The notes: generated from the sequence alone by a model not told the origin. Shown: positions 12,701 to 24,133, counted from the stretch's first letter. The stretch: DNA of 64,000 nucleotides from Bradysia coprophila (GCF_014529535.1 NW_023503616.1:6186584-6250583), one strand, 5' to 3'. Numbers and translations are program-made.

Positions 12701-13342
12701 AAACTTTGCATCTTGAATAAATGTAGTTTGATACGCACTACTACCTGAATTAAACGCAAAACCAATTAAAGTTAAAATAATAATAAACCGAAAGATATAT
12801 ATACCCAATGCACTCCATCTACTTACCAAATAATAATCGATTGGCTTCTCTCTTCTTTTATTGTACGCCTTTTGTACTTCTGTTTGCTTAATTGCATGTG
12901 CGATATGCAATGCACTAGCATCGAAACGACCGTATTTATAATCACCATCATTTTGTAATGGAGAACTTGCGTCACGGTTTGTATAATAGCCGTTTGGTGT
13001 TGGTTGTCTTTGGCCTATTTAACAGAAGTAAACGCACATCAGAAATAGCGTTCTCACGTATTCCACAATTAAAGCATTACCTCTGATCTGCTCATTTACA
13101 AATTTATTTGTTTTGGGCACATTTAAAGCTTGTCGAATACCCACCGACGTTTGATCGAGATGTCCGGGTCCGCTTTTCGGAACATGGGAACTGCAGTATA
13201 CCTGTCGACATATTCAATTGGTTGAAATTGATTTTATCTAATCTGACCGGGGTGAAATGTTACCTCCTTGTCCTCATGTTTGTGTTGATTGTTGAAGTAG
13301 GTTTTTAACGTTAATTTTGTGCCACAGTGGATGCATTTGAAG
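9721..13342 (-). CDS. hil: Hillarin: LIM and transglutaminase-like (KY) cytoskeletal protein
   Basis: Ten exons join in frame (transcript order): 13342-13264, 13201-13081, 13014-12827, 12194-11652, 11587-11426, 11363-11299, 11225-10810, 10743-10497, 10136-9986 and 9924-9721, giving 724 residues. The first exon, with the start and the first zinc pair of the LIM domain, was not found upstream. The product begins in a LIM finger (CFKCIHCGTKL ... VYCSSH). A charged coiled coil (EMKHRKEEDDLYRKFARKRE onward) comes next, then a transglutaminase-like core (KFGTESYHVLFKRLCSYAG, HCVVIKGYSKSAG, NSWNAVYVAGAWRFVQCNWG) and C-terminal KY-type beta domains. At the positions where active transglutaminases have Cys, His and Asp I read Glu/Ser, Ser and Gln/Cys, so the domain looks catalytically dead. 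In flies hillarin is linked to septins and cytokinesis. Domain order and motifs make the assignment strong. Confidence 0.92.
10326..10384. repeat. Intronic hairpin centred on CCTCGGCTTCGCCTCGG
   Basis: The arms CGTTTTCGTGTG and CACACGAAAAC flank a GC-rich mini-palindrome at 10346-10362. It lies in the 360-bp intron between hillarin exons 10497-10743 and 9986-10136. Similar arms with a related centre occur at 61460-61520. Confidence 0.6.
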
Positions 13343-13547
13343 CTGTCGCAGAGAAAATAATTTATTTGTAGTTTTACATCCTACTTTGTTCAAAAAATGC
13401 AGATTATATTAAAGACGTTTCTGGTTAATTGTAAACTTCTTAGCTACAAAAAAGCGGTAATTCTTTTATGATAGAACTGGCTTGTGACTCTAATAATATT
13501 GTAGGGTTTTGTTACCTAATCTTACATCATCTATCTACAGGTAATTC

Positions 13548-13761
13548 CAGGGCCTATTTTACGGAAACATGTTTCTCAAGTTTTTGAAAGTTTCCAAAAT
13601 GTTTCTGAAAAGTTTCTTAAAGTTTCTCAAAGCTTCTTAAAGTTTCTTAAAGTTTCTAGAAAAGTTTCCTTAAGAAACTTTAAGAAACTTTAAAAAACTT
13701 TAAGAAACATTTTGGAAACTTTCAAAAACTTGAGAAACATGTTTTCGTAAAATAGGCCCTG
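13548..13761. mobile_element. hAT-like MITE with 8-bp target duplication
   Basis: The 214-bp element runs CAGGGCCTATTTTACG ... CGTAAAATAGGCCCTG. It is flanked by the exact 8-bp duplication GGTAATTC (13540-13547 and 13762-13769). The CAGGG start and 8-bp duplication are typical of hAT transposons. The interior is a nearly complete palindrome built from AAGTTTCTTA-type units, with no coding capacity. Confidence 0.88.
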
Positions 13762-13981
13762 GGTAATTCTCATAATCTATACATTTTTGTAGATCTTACG
13801 TTTCTTACATTTTTCTATATCGTACTTCTTAAGGCCAGGTTATGTTTGTATACATCTGTGCGATATATTCGATCATAACCTTTCCTTAAAGAATATTTCG
13901 ATTACTAAAAGTGCGCGAAGACATATAAGTTCAACTTCGATTCCATTTCTTAGACGAATGAAGTTGAAGATTATTTTTTAA

Positions 13982-14284
13982 GAGGCACCGGTACTTAGCT
14001 AAAATTTTAGCCTACATTTGTGTGCCTCTATTTCATTTTTGACGATATCTTTCCATCAGAATCCTTTTTCAAAAATGTACGACCGCAATTCCGACTACGA
14101 ATGTGATAGATTTCAACAGAAAATACAGTTGTTGGTTGTAGTCGTTTGACTAGCTCTAAGAAAAGTGAGCGGTCGTACATTTTTCAAAAAGGATTCTGAT
14201 GGAAAGATATCATCAAAAGTAAACTAAAATCCAGTATTTAAAAATCGCCCTTATGTATGCCTTTCAGCAAAGCACCGATGCCTC
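13982..14284. mobile_element. TTAA-inserting MITE, ends GAGGCA(C/T)CGGT
   Basis: The 303-bp element starts GAGGCACCGGTACTTAGC, ends CACCGATGCCTC, and is flanked by TTAA at 13978-13981 and 14285-14288, as expected for piggyBac-type integration. Inner inverted arms carry GATATCTTTCCATCAGAATC. A second copy that has lost its left outer end is at 26441-26781. Confidence 0.82.
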
Positions 14285-14628
14285 TTAAAATCTGTCGAAA
14301 ATACTTTGTTTAAAAAAAGAGTCAGATTTGACAATAACGGTGCTCGCCGCTCTTACACTTTTATAAAGAAAAATGAAGTTAGTTTGGACTCGTATAAACA
14401 TAACACATTTAAGGTCAAGTTTTACTTTCCTAAAATTAGGATGAGACATTAGTCGCGAGTTCAGTAAAATTTCCTTTTTAACCAACGTGAGTCTTAATCC
14501 CATATTATTGTCGTTGAAATCCGCGTCAAGTGTCTAAACCGGTTTAGAACGGAGACTTAGATGCTGAGAAAGAACCCCACTCACCTTTAACTAAAATCGC
14601 TCATTATTATTATTGTTTTATTGAAGTA

Positions 14629-15073
14629 CAATTGTTAAATGTTTCCTATGTGCAGAATGAGCACCAGCTGGATCTACTAACACAACACTTATTGTGTGAT
14701 AAACAATCAAAACACATTCTTCACAATGTGTTTACTTCATTCATACGTGTTATGTGCGCGCATAGCAGGGCTTACTTTAGAAAATTAAAATTCTGAAAAT
14801 TCCGAAAATTCTGAAAAAGTTCCGAAAAATTCTGAAAAAATTCCTAACAATTCCGAAATATTTTTTAGGAATTTTTTCAGAATTTTTCGGAACTTTTTCA
14901 GAATTTTCGGAATTTTCAGAATTTTAATTCTCTAAAGTAAGCCCTGGCGCATAGATGATGTTAACGTAGAAATGCACTGTGTGTAGGTTGCCTTTAAGTT
15001 GTTTACAACACAAAGTGTTATTTGTGATATTCAGCTGGTGCTTATTCTGCACATAGGAAACTCTTAGCAATTG
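14629..15073. mobile_element. TA-inserting MITE, family CAATTGTTAAAAG, copy 2 (interrupted)
   Basis: It has the same ends as 8529-8782 (CAATTGTTAAATG ... CTCTTAGCAATTG), with TA on both sides (14627-14628 and 15074-15075). It is enlarged to 445 bp by a nested hAT-like MITE at 14766-14946. Removing the insert and one 8-bp duplicate restores the family layout. Confidence 0.87.
14766..14946. mobile_element. hAT-like MITE nested inside another MITE
   Basis: This 181-bp palindromic element has termini CAGGGCTTACTTTAGA and TCTAAAGTAAGCCCTG. It is flanked by the perfect 8-bp duplication GCGCATAG (14758-14765 and 14947-14954). The interior is AAATTCTGA/AAATTCCGA repeats in inverted array. Because the target is itself a MITE, this insertion is the younger event. 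Confidence 0.9.
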
Positions 15074-15125
15074 TAACAACTCTAATAGAACTACTATATA
15101 AAACGTTAAACTGTTGTGTGCAGTC

Positions 15126-15334
15126 GGCGACTTTGAAATAAGTGACTCATTTTGTTTCAGCGGTTTTTCAGCTGATCAATTCTTACAAACAGAAGTGCTT
15201 ATACTTGTTTTTACTTATGAAAAATTTGCACGCTCGCGTGTAGTAGTGCTAAAACCGATTAAATACGTTGTTTGTATGAGTGGATCATCTGAAAAACAGC
15301 TGAAACGAAATGAGTCACTTATTTCAAAGTCGCC
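15126..15334. repeat. Inverted-repeat element with CAGCTGTTTTTCAG-type inner arms, variant 1
   Basis: The outer arms GGCGACTTTGAAATAAGTG and its inverse enclose inner arms TTTCAGC(G/T)GTTTTTCAG. An 84-codon open frame across it is a by-product of the palindrome. No target duplication was recognised. Confidence 0.7.
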
Positions 15335-15457
15335 AACGAATTCAATCAATTCGATATATCAACGTTAAAGTACGTGTATATACAAACACGTGAGGAATTA
15401 TTAAAATAATTGAATTGACATGTATATGGAACAGTAACTTGTGATTCAATTACAGTA

Positions 15458-15685
15458 CAGTCAAAGGCAGTCAATTTTCAGCATAAATTTGCTTCAGCTG
15501 TTTTTCAGCTGATCCACACATACAATCAAAACTGGTTTTCCTTGTTCATACGGTTGAAGCTGCTACACGCACGCTTGATAGTGGTAAAACCTTATAAAGA
15601 CGTATAAACGGTTGCGATTGTTTGTATGGATCAGCTGAAAAACAGCTGAAGCTAATTTATGCTGAAAATTGACTGCCTTTGACTG
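15458..15685. mobile_element. Tc1-like MITE with CAGCTGTTTTTCAG inner arms, variant 2
   Basis: The 228-bp element runs CAGTCAAAGGCAGTC ... GACTGCCTTTGACTG, with TA on both sides (15456-15457 and 15686-15687). CAGT termini plus a TA duplication are the Tc1/mariner hallmark. The inner arms (CAGCTGTTTTTCAGCTGATC) match variant 1 at 15126-15334, while the outer 30 bp differ completely. Confidence 0.85.
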
Positions 15686-15699
15686 TACAAAATGTTTAA

Positions 15700-18600
15700 A
15701 ATTATTAGTGGATCACATCCATGTTTGGAACTTTTCATTTTGCCAATTGTGAGGATCGTCAAGCATATAATAATTATGTAAGTTTCTATACTAACTAAGC
15801 CCCCTGGAAAATGAGCTTTAAACGCTCATGTCTATGAAGTAAAGGTTCATTTTCCGGGATGCAGAGAATCGCTGTAAATAATCAGCAAGAAATGTGTACA
15901 TACCATCCTGAATGAAAAAATGTAAAATCCTTTAACGGCCCGATGCGGTCAACTTGGTAGACGATTTCATTGCAGCGCAAACAAAAAACGAAATTCGGTC
16001 GAAACATTTTATTCACTTATTGGCCAAACCATTACACTGCACTGTTTGAAAACAATTTTAAATAAAATTAATTAGCTCCGTCCGTTGCGTTGCTACGAAC
16101 ACAATGTGATTTATAAGGGAATTTTAAAATTCTGAGCATTGGTGAAACACATTTTTTCATTTTTTTTTTTTAACTGTTACAAACGGCAAGCAGTATTATC
16201 GGTCTATTACTTCCATCGATCCAAGTATTTTTAATCTGTTTATTTTAAACCTTGTACTTCAATTTTTTAACATGTATTTTACTATATAAAGGACCATATT
16301 ACCCAGGACTTTAACAAAAAAAAAAACAGGATTTGTCATTATCTTTATCGTTGTTATCGATAACAGATGAATAGCAGTATGAGGCAGGTTAATACGGCAA
16401 TTATGACGGAAACGATCGTATTTCTTAGAAATGACAACAAAAAAAGTGTGACAAAAACAATTGATTATTATCGAAGAAAACTTTTTTGGATATGCACTCA
16501 TTGTTTCCCTTCTTGTGTGATCGTTCAAATAATCGAGGACAGCTCATTAGTCTTCGATCCTCTTTAAAACGTGGACCGTATCACGATTTATTATTTATCG
16601 ATTCGGTTCTTCTTTTGTTTAAAAAGTATAAACTAGTGTTCGGTACAAAATCATTAATTTCAAATGCATTTTACTGCATAAGAGAACCCCAGCCAGAGCT
16701 CATTACTTATAGTTGACGTTGTTGCCTGATGATAGTTGATTTATATAAAGTTAATTCTATCTTGTTCATGTGAATGTTATACATTCGCAATATCATGAAC
16801 TCATTGTGAACACAAGATTAAAATATAATTTTGAAGACATAATTATACACAGAGAAAAGTATACAACAATACACGGTGTATCATTAGAGACACAGTTGTG
16901 AAAAAGTACAGAAATGCACGAATATGAGTGTACTCTATAACGTGTGCCGAATATCCCCATATGACACGGCGTATTATTAACCTAAAATGACTTCCTTTGG
17001 AAATCGTGGATCATAATTGAATGAGCATAAATCTAAATTCAAGTAATCTTTAGCACATATGGAAATAGGAAGAAACCCACAGCCTCCGAACTGTTGGAGG
17101 GCGTATGATAATGCGTCGATAAATCAATTCACACTCGAAAAAAACCAGTAACGAATATATTCGTACGTATGATGGATTTTCTAAAATAGAGTGTACCAGT
17201 ACCACTGTACACCATGTCAAGTGTCATATCATTCGCAATGTTACAAATTCTACAGATTCTACACCAACAATTTGCAGTTCAAACCGATTGAATGTTAAGG
17301 TAATTTCAAATAAATTGGAAATGCAAATTTTAAACGTTTTCAAAATAGTCGCGTGAGTGATCAAACATGTCTGCAATATCTAACCATACACTACGCCTCT
17401 GATAACAATTACTTATACACATAATAAGTAGGTATGTCCAAATATGTAAACAACGAGGTTTATTCAATATGTTTTTTTTCCTATGTTTTTCCGTGGTTTA
17501 GCTAGTTTAAAATCCAATACATCCATGTAACGCCATCGATACCGATACTCAGCATTCATTCATTCACTAACAATGATGGACTGTGTTGAATATAATTATT
17601 TTTCATTTGATATATTCCTCAATTTGTTGTTAAACATGAGAAAGAGAGAGAGTTTTTGGTCAATAATAACAGTTCAATTAGCCCGCACTTTTACACGTAT
17701 TAAAAATACATTTTCGTACATTTCTGTACCACCTGTTGTAACAAAGTGGATTAATTTCAATAATTAGACATATATTCGTTATCGAATATCTTGGAATTAG
17801 ACTGTATCTCTCTTTCTCTTATCCCATTCACTGATATAAGTTTCATATTTAGCCGTAATTAACATTTTATTAATGGTACATAGATGTCTACTATACACGC
17901 AATAACACCATAAGATAGACAAAGGTAAAATACAAAATCATTTTCATCGGTGAAAAAAAAAATCGCACATACCACAACATACCAACGAGACGGAATATAC
18001 CGTGTTTAAATAGCTACATAGCACAATCGGTTGTGGCTCATGTATTAACTTGGTTGTATATTTATATTTTAAGACTTTTATAATGAAAAAAAAAATGATC
18101 TCATCTGAACGAAGATATTATGTAAATGGTCGTCGAAGTATGCCCTATTTCAATTGAATACATGTAGTGTATACTTTTCTCATTGAATTGATAAACCACA
18201 ATGTGACGGTAAATAATTTTTTATTTTTTGAAATTTATGAATTTTTAATTAAGACAGAATCTGGCGAAAGTGTTACTTTATAACAAAAGACATCAACAGA
18301 ATGGAAACGACATGAAACCTCATTAAAAATTCCAATTGAATAATAGACGAAAAATCAAACATGAATATGTTAAATCTTCTCTGGATGAAATTCAACCGAA
18401 TTTCTATCGAAATGTTTTCACTAATTTCACAAATAAATTCAATAAACAAAATTTTTCGAAACGACAAATTCCTAAATATTTAACGTGAAACTTTACTGCA
18501 AAAATTATAATTCTTCTGTTCACCATATGCCCACAACTGTTCCGAATTCATGGAATTCCAACATAAATCACATTATTTGCGCATATCCAATTGGAAAACT

Positions 18601-21300
18601 CACTAAAATTTCACTTTAATTGTTCATTGACTTATTAGATCGGTCATGAAAACACCTTAATATTTTTAGTTCATTTTTTTGTGTTGAAAAATTATTTTCC
18701 TAATAAAATTTCATTAAATGCACAGATCAGACGTATACACTTCTTGCGATGATCGGATTCAAATCGTAACTATTCGAATAACTCGGAATCAGGTTTTTCT
18801 TTTGCCTTCTATTAACTTCTCCAGCAAACCGCGAATAATACACTGTTCGCTTTAATAAAAAAATAACGTTCTGACAAAGGTGGATTTTATAGTGTGTTGT
18901 GAAAGGTTTAATGTAATGTGGAATGTGTGATGTAAATTCTTACACTGTAAGATCATAATTCTTTTTTTTCGTTTTCTTAAGTTAAAAACGCATAACAGGT
19001 AGACTTACAACAGGTATGTCGGTCTGTGTTTTCAGAGTATGTGTACGTAAAAATGTTGGTCGTAGAGTGGAAGTTGTGGGCAGAATGTATTTATTGATTT
19101 TACGTGATCGGATCTGTGCGTTTCGCTTTTAATTTATTTGTTATATTGAATGTAATGTAATAATATATACCGACACAAGACACTGTGATGTGAGTTTGTT
19201 GTATAGGAAACTAAACTGGATATGATTTGATAAACATGGAGCTAAATACAAAAATTATTGTTGAATGATTAGGAGACTTCTTAGAGCGGATTACATATTT
19301 ACGAAGTCGTTGGTATGAATAAGTATGATATATACTAATTAATTCGTAAAATAGTTGGTGTTTACAAAACTAGCCAAGCTAAATTCTCCAAAGGAATTAT
19401 TTTTAACTCAAATGACTTAAAATAATCTGTTCTGTAGGGTGAAACGACTATGTTTGTGAAACTCATACTAAAATAACTGATCTTGTGGGGTATGTTTCAT
19501 TGAATAACAACTTCTGAACTGTGCGATTGAACAACTCCGAAGTTAAGCTAGATGAAGCTAGATTGTCCCCATACAAAACTAGCTCAAAATCAGTCTTATC
19601 AACACAGGTTTTTTTTGTGTCACGAATATTCAACTTTGTCGCACATATCACTCTTTCATATATGGTTCCAGTAGTCAGGGTGAAGCCGAAAGTTCAAATT
19701 TTGAGTTATTACAAAGCACTTCAAGCAAAAGTGTCTCGAGTGACAGCTGCCAAATAGAGCACTATTTTGTATGAAAAATTTGTCCAGATTTTTTGACAGT
19801 GCCAGACTTTGTTTGATACACTGTCTATTTAGAGTACCACTTTGGAGTGCTTGTAGTGCGTTGGTTGTTACAATAATCCACACTATCAACTGTAAAATAA
19901 AACCTTTTATAACAATGGCGTTACTCATTTTGTTCAATCTTTTGCTTCATTCGTTTTAACATATATTTACTAAAATTTTTGAGAAATTTTGGTGTATCCC
20001 TGAGGGATCTTTAATTTCTAACCGGGATCCCGGATTTTTTCTTGAAACGGATGTTTTAAGGATTCCATGAAAGATCCCATACAAAAGTCTAAAAGACCTA
20101 CCTCCTTTTTCGATGTATTTGGCAAATAAAATTGAAAGTAATCAAATTAAAACTTTAATTGACTTGTGAATCTTGTTAGCCTTGGTCTTCGCAGACTTAA
20201 TCAAAGATAATGTATCTGAAAAGGCTATTTTCTATTTTTCAAATGATAGAAAAATAAATTAGAACTACGAACGACGTAATCCTATGTAATGTTCGATTAA
20301 TACTTGGACTTTCAGAGGCAACCATCCTTAGTTGTATTTTTTGTATCAATGACTGTCGGAGAGTTATTTTTATTTTTTCGATACTTTGAATCCGTATGAT
20401 GCCTTTGATATAGCAAAAAAGACTTGCGCAAAACTAAAGCATATAGTAGTACACACACAGAGTTATTCCTTTCTCTGTCTCTCCATCCAAATCGTAGGCG
20501 AAAATTTCCACTAAAAATTTGTCGGCAGCAGCGACCTATACAAAACATCGTTGTCATCAACAAAAACTCTCTTCTGTTTAAATTCAAATATATTTTCTAA
20601 TTTATTTTCAAATTTTAAGCAAATTACAAAACCTAAATTTATTAAAATTTCGCTGAACAACACAAAAAAACACATTCATGTGATGTATAAAAATAAGATT
20701 AAAAGTTAAAAAGTAAAATTAAAATAATTTGTTTACCGTCAACTAATAACTATGAATTATGCGCTTTTAAATTTTGTTTTATATATTTACGTGTTATGTT
20801 GTGTATACAATATTACAATATCATGTAAAGGAGGATACGTTTTCAAAAACAAAAATTTTACCGAACAAAAAAAAATCGATTTTGTTTATTTATTGTCGTA
20901 TAATAATATAAGTATATCGATAGATTTGTCAATTAGTTTTACTAATACTGTGGAATGTTCACATAATTAAGTATTTCGTCTTATAAGTAAATTAGTTGAA
21001 TATTGCACTTTCAACTTTTTTGATTGCCCCAAATTTTATGCGAAAGCTAATTGATTGTAGTCTTATGTCGATACAAAATATTTTTAAATCCAGCATCAAT
21101 TTTCATTTTATCAATACCTATTTTATTACATGTGCCCAAATGGAAATTTTGCGCAATAGATGTGAAAATTGTTAACCCGAGGCAAAGCCGAGATTAACAA
21201 TACATCGTACGCGCAAAAATTCTAGTTTAGATACAAGTTAGGAACCAGATTATATGTACAGCAGAGGCAATTTTATTGCTGTACGTAAATTTATTTTTCA
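15700..21300. other. Gene-poor AT-rich stretch
   Basis: No confident gene was found. The missing first exon of hillarin (and perhaps the last exon of the phosphatase gene) may be hidden in this region or just to its right. Short open frames (for example 19463-19959 and 20312-20587) lack protein-like features. Repeats here are 19712-19866 and a truncated ACGGC-family end near 16180. Confidence 0.4.
19712..19866. repeat. Degenerate GCACTTCAAGCA inverted-repeat element
   Basis: The left part GCACTTCAAGCAAAAGTG faces the right part GAGTGCTTGTAGTGCG. Interior words GACAGTG and TTTGATACACTGTC match the element at 8161-8277. It is more diverged than that copy. Confidence 0.5.
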
Positions 21301-21307
21301 TCTTTTA

Positions 21308-21490
21308 ACCTTTTAGGAACGGCAAGCGCATCGCAATGGAACAAAAGATCATTAATAACCTGTTACTTCAGTGGTTTATGATTTTAATACAAATTCAATC
21401 AATCTTTTTATCATAAATAAGAGAGCGCTTGCCAGGGCTCATCGTTTATTCTTCTTGTCATTGTCGATAGCAGATGCCTAGACGAGCGCT
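21308..21490. mobile_element. Degenerate ACGGC-family MITE
   Basis: It starts AACCTTTTAGGAACGGCAAG and contains the family words GGGCTCATCGTTTATTCTT and CATTGTCGATAGCAGATGC. The right end is eroded (GCCTAGACGAGC). Confidence 0.5.
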
Positions 21491-21797
21491 TGCGCTCATT
21501 TTAAATCAATTAATTTAATATTGAATGCACTGAATTTGAAGAAGTTTTAATCAACTTATCAGTTATCTCCTTTGTGACCTGATATTTTAACGATATCAGC
21601 CGTCAATATCAAAATGTTGTACTGTAATTCTAATGGAAAAAATGTTCCCTAGCGACCGGCTATTTTCATGTCAAATTGTATCAATGTTATATGTAAAGAA
21701 GTATTTTACAATACATTCCAGAGAAACTATCAATTTATGTGTTGAAGCTCGATAGGATTTATGATTGACATTCAACGGTGAAATCGATATATTTTAA

Positions 21798-21988
21798 CCT
21801 GTCACAGACGGCAGGCATATTAAATGTTTTACTATTCAAAATATGACTTCATTCGATCGAAAATTTTCAGAGAATGATTTTAGAAATCTTTTACTTCATT
21901 TGTTTTGAACATGATTTTTGCTGTATAAGGCCTCATCAGTTATTCTTGCTGTCGTGGTCGACAACATATGACAGCCGTCTGTAACAGG
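21798..21988. mobile_element. TTAA-type MITE, ends CCTGTCACAGACGGC
   Basis: The 191-bp element runs CCTGTCACAGACGGC ... GCCGTCTGTAACAGG. It is preceded by TTAA (21794-21797) and followed by TTAC, one mismatch from the expected duplication. The best-preserved sister copy is 28169-28372. Confidence 0.75.
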
Positions 21989-22791
21989 TTACGACTTTTG
22001 TGATGTTTAGTAGAAATTGCACAATGTATATTCATTGCAAATATTCCCTAAGAGTAAGTAAATAGCTTTTGAGAATATATAGTGTTCATAACTCAATTAA
22101 CTTCTATAAAATAAATGCAAAAAACTTACTGCTTATTAATTGGTCAAAAATTATTCTTAAAGTTATTGTTAAATCTGCGTAAGATGACTACTAAAATCCC
22201 CAGATTTCTACGGGCAGCATTTTTAGAGTTTTAGAGAATAACTAAACAAAAATATTCGAAGAACTTTGTAAAATTCTAGGAATTAATGGTGGTCCAGGTA
22301 CGCAGATTTTACAATGAAAGGTGTTGCAGTATCAGACTATATTCTAATTTACACATTGTTAAGAAAAGCACTTCAAATTACATCGAAACAACAAACTTCA
22401 ATCTTTTCACATAATATATCCAATAAATAGGCACAAAATCTAAATAACACACTACGATAACACTTGCGTACACAGTATCCTGCCTTTATGGAGACGTTTT
22501 AATTTCGTAATTTCGTTCCGGCAATAGGCGCTGCTGTTTGTCGACAAACAGATTGGCTACGAAGTTTGACTGAAAATAATAAAAAATAAACATTTACTGA
22601 TGGGAATGATACTTTTAGACATGATTTATATAACTGAGCTCATGAGAATTTATACCTGGGGATAGCTTGACAATGATCGACCACAGTCAAATTGAGCCTG
22701 ACCTGGCAATTCAGGCTCAGGTCAGGTAATTTTTCAACACCTCACCTGACCTAACTAAAAACAAGGGGGAATAATTGGAAATTAATTTCTA

Positions 22792-22819
<28 letters not shown>
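22792..22819. repeat. (AG)n microsatellite
   Basis: An uninterrupted AG dinucleotide run of about 14 units. Confidence 0.9.
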
Positions 22820-22824
<5 letters not shown>

Positions 22825-23045
22825 TGTCCGATCAATCGGACCAAACATTCGTCTGATGGTTCTCACTTGCAGAAATATGAGACACAATTTGCTCGTGTTG
22901 ACCTTATATGCTTAACATAGCATTACACATACGAGACATCGTCTTGGTCCTAGTTTTAATGACGAAAGGGTAGTTAGTACGAGGGGTGAAACACTCTTTT
23001 TTTCGAAGGATTATTTGGTGATTATTTGGATTATTTGGCGATTAT

Positions 23046-23244
23046 CACATTCAAAATAATTGCGGCTTGTTAACTTTCGGCACCCTGGACTTTACTTAAA
23101 TAGTCGTGGAATGCTTCCAAATAAATTTCTAAAAATCTAAAATTCAGTTTTGGGTTTTTAGAAATTTATTTGGAGGCATTCCTCGACTATTTAAGTAAAG
23201 TCCAGGGTGCTGGAAGTTGGCAAGCCGCAATTAATTTCAATGTG
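23046..23244. repeat. Near-perfect inverted repeat with CACCCTGGAC arms
   Basis: The arms of about 90 bp, CACATTCAAAATAATTGCGG ... and CCGCAATTAATTTCAATGTG, enclose a short loop near ATTCAGTTTTGGG. Both sides continue into GATTATTTGG units in opposite orientation. It lies within the larger element 22980-24125. Confidence 0.8.
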
Positions 23245-23302
23245 TTATTTGTACCCAAATAATCACCAAATAATCTCAAAATAATATTTCAAAATTTACA
23301 TA

Positions 23303-23586
23303 CAATTGCTAAAAGTTTCCTATGTGCATAATGAGCACCAGCTGAATATCACCAGCTGGTGTACAAACAAAAACACTTTGTATTGTAAACAATTCAAAGA
23401 CAACCTATACACAGTTCATTTCTACGTTAACGTCATCTATGCGCGCACATAACACGTATGAATGAAGTAAACACATTGTTAAAAATGTGTTTTGATTGTT
23501 TATCATACAATAAGTGTGTGTTAGTAGATCCAGCTGGTGATATTCAGCTGGTGCTCATTCTGCACATAGGAAACTTTTAACAATTG
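23303..23586. mobile_element. TA-inserting MITE, family CAATTGTTAAAAG, copy 3
   Basis: The 284-bp element starts CAATTGCTAAAAGTTTCC, ends AAACTTTTAACAATTG, and has TA on both sides (23301-23302 and 23587-23588). GCACCAGCTG boxes sit at both subtermini. It is nested in the element 22980-24125. Confidence 0.87.
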
Positions 23587-24133
23587 TAACTACTGATAAA
23601 AAGTCTAAAAGTCCTGTTTTCGTGTAAAGTTTGTTGATATGAGGCGAACCTCAGGTCAATAATGACACGAAACTTGATTTTTCAATTTTTTGACGTATTT
23701 TACACGCTGTAAGCTTCAAATAACTTCTTTGGTTACCCTAATACGTTAATACGTTAATTTGGACTTTGAGGAAAAACTTGGAGCAAAGAAGAAAATATAA
23801 ATATATTTCGTGATTATTTCGAGGATTATTTGGTGATTATCTAGTGATTATTTGAGATTTTTTTTTAGGACGTTTGAGTCACTCTTGAGGCTACCGCACG
23901 CTTCAAAACTTGTTATTATTCATTTGTTCGTCATATTATGGAAGTGGCCTCGAAACTGAACATGTTGGATGGTATTTGCTAAATGACAAGTGGATTATTT
24001 TGATTATTTGGATTATCTGATTATTTGGATTATTTGGTGATTATTTGGATTATTTGGCATTATTTTGAATTATTTGGTGATTATTTGGATTATTTAGTGA
24101 TTATTTCAGAGTGGTTCACCCCTCGAGTTAGTA

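Larger units (their letters stand above)
22980..24125. mobile_element. Minisatellite-bearing transposable element, CGAGGGGTGA ends, copy 1
   Basis: The left end CGAGGGGTGAAACACTC matches the inverse of the right end GAGTGGTTCACCCCTCG. An exact 8-bp duplication AGTTAGTA flanks it (22972-22979 and 24126-24133). Just inside both ends lie GATTATTTGG tandem units, extensive at 24001-24105. The interior also holds an inverted repeat (23046-23244) and a nested TA-MITE (23303-23586). It has no coding capacity. A second copy is at 49217-49753. An 8-bp duplication suggests hAT or P superfamily, but the termini are not ones I recognise. Confidence 0.85.

Noticed and set aside
15114-15368. 84-codon open frame starting MCAVGDFEIS
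   Set aside because: It lies on the palindromic element 15126-15334; its two halves are reverse complements of each other, so it is not a gene.
20312-20587. First LIM-half exon of hillarin (frame containing FCIGRCCRQIF)
   Set aside because: The cysteine spacing does not fit CxxC of a LIM finger and no splice donor lies in the right phase.
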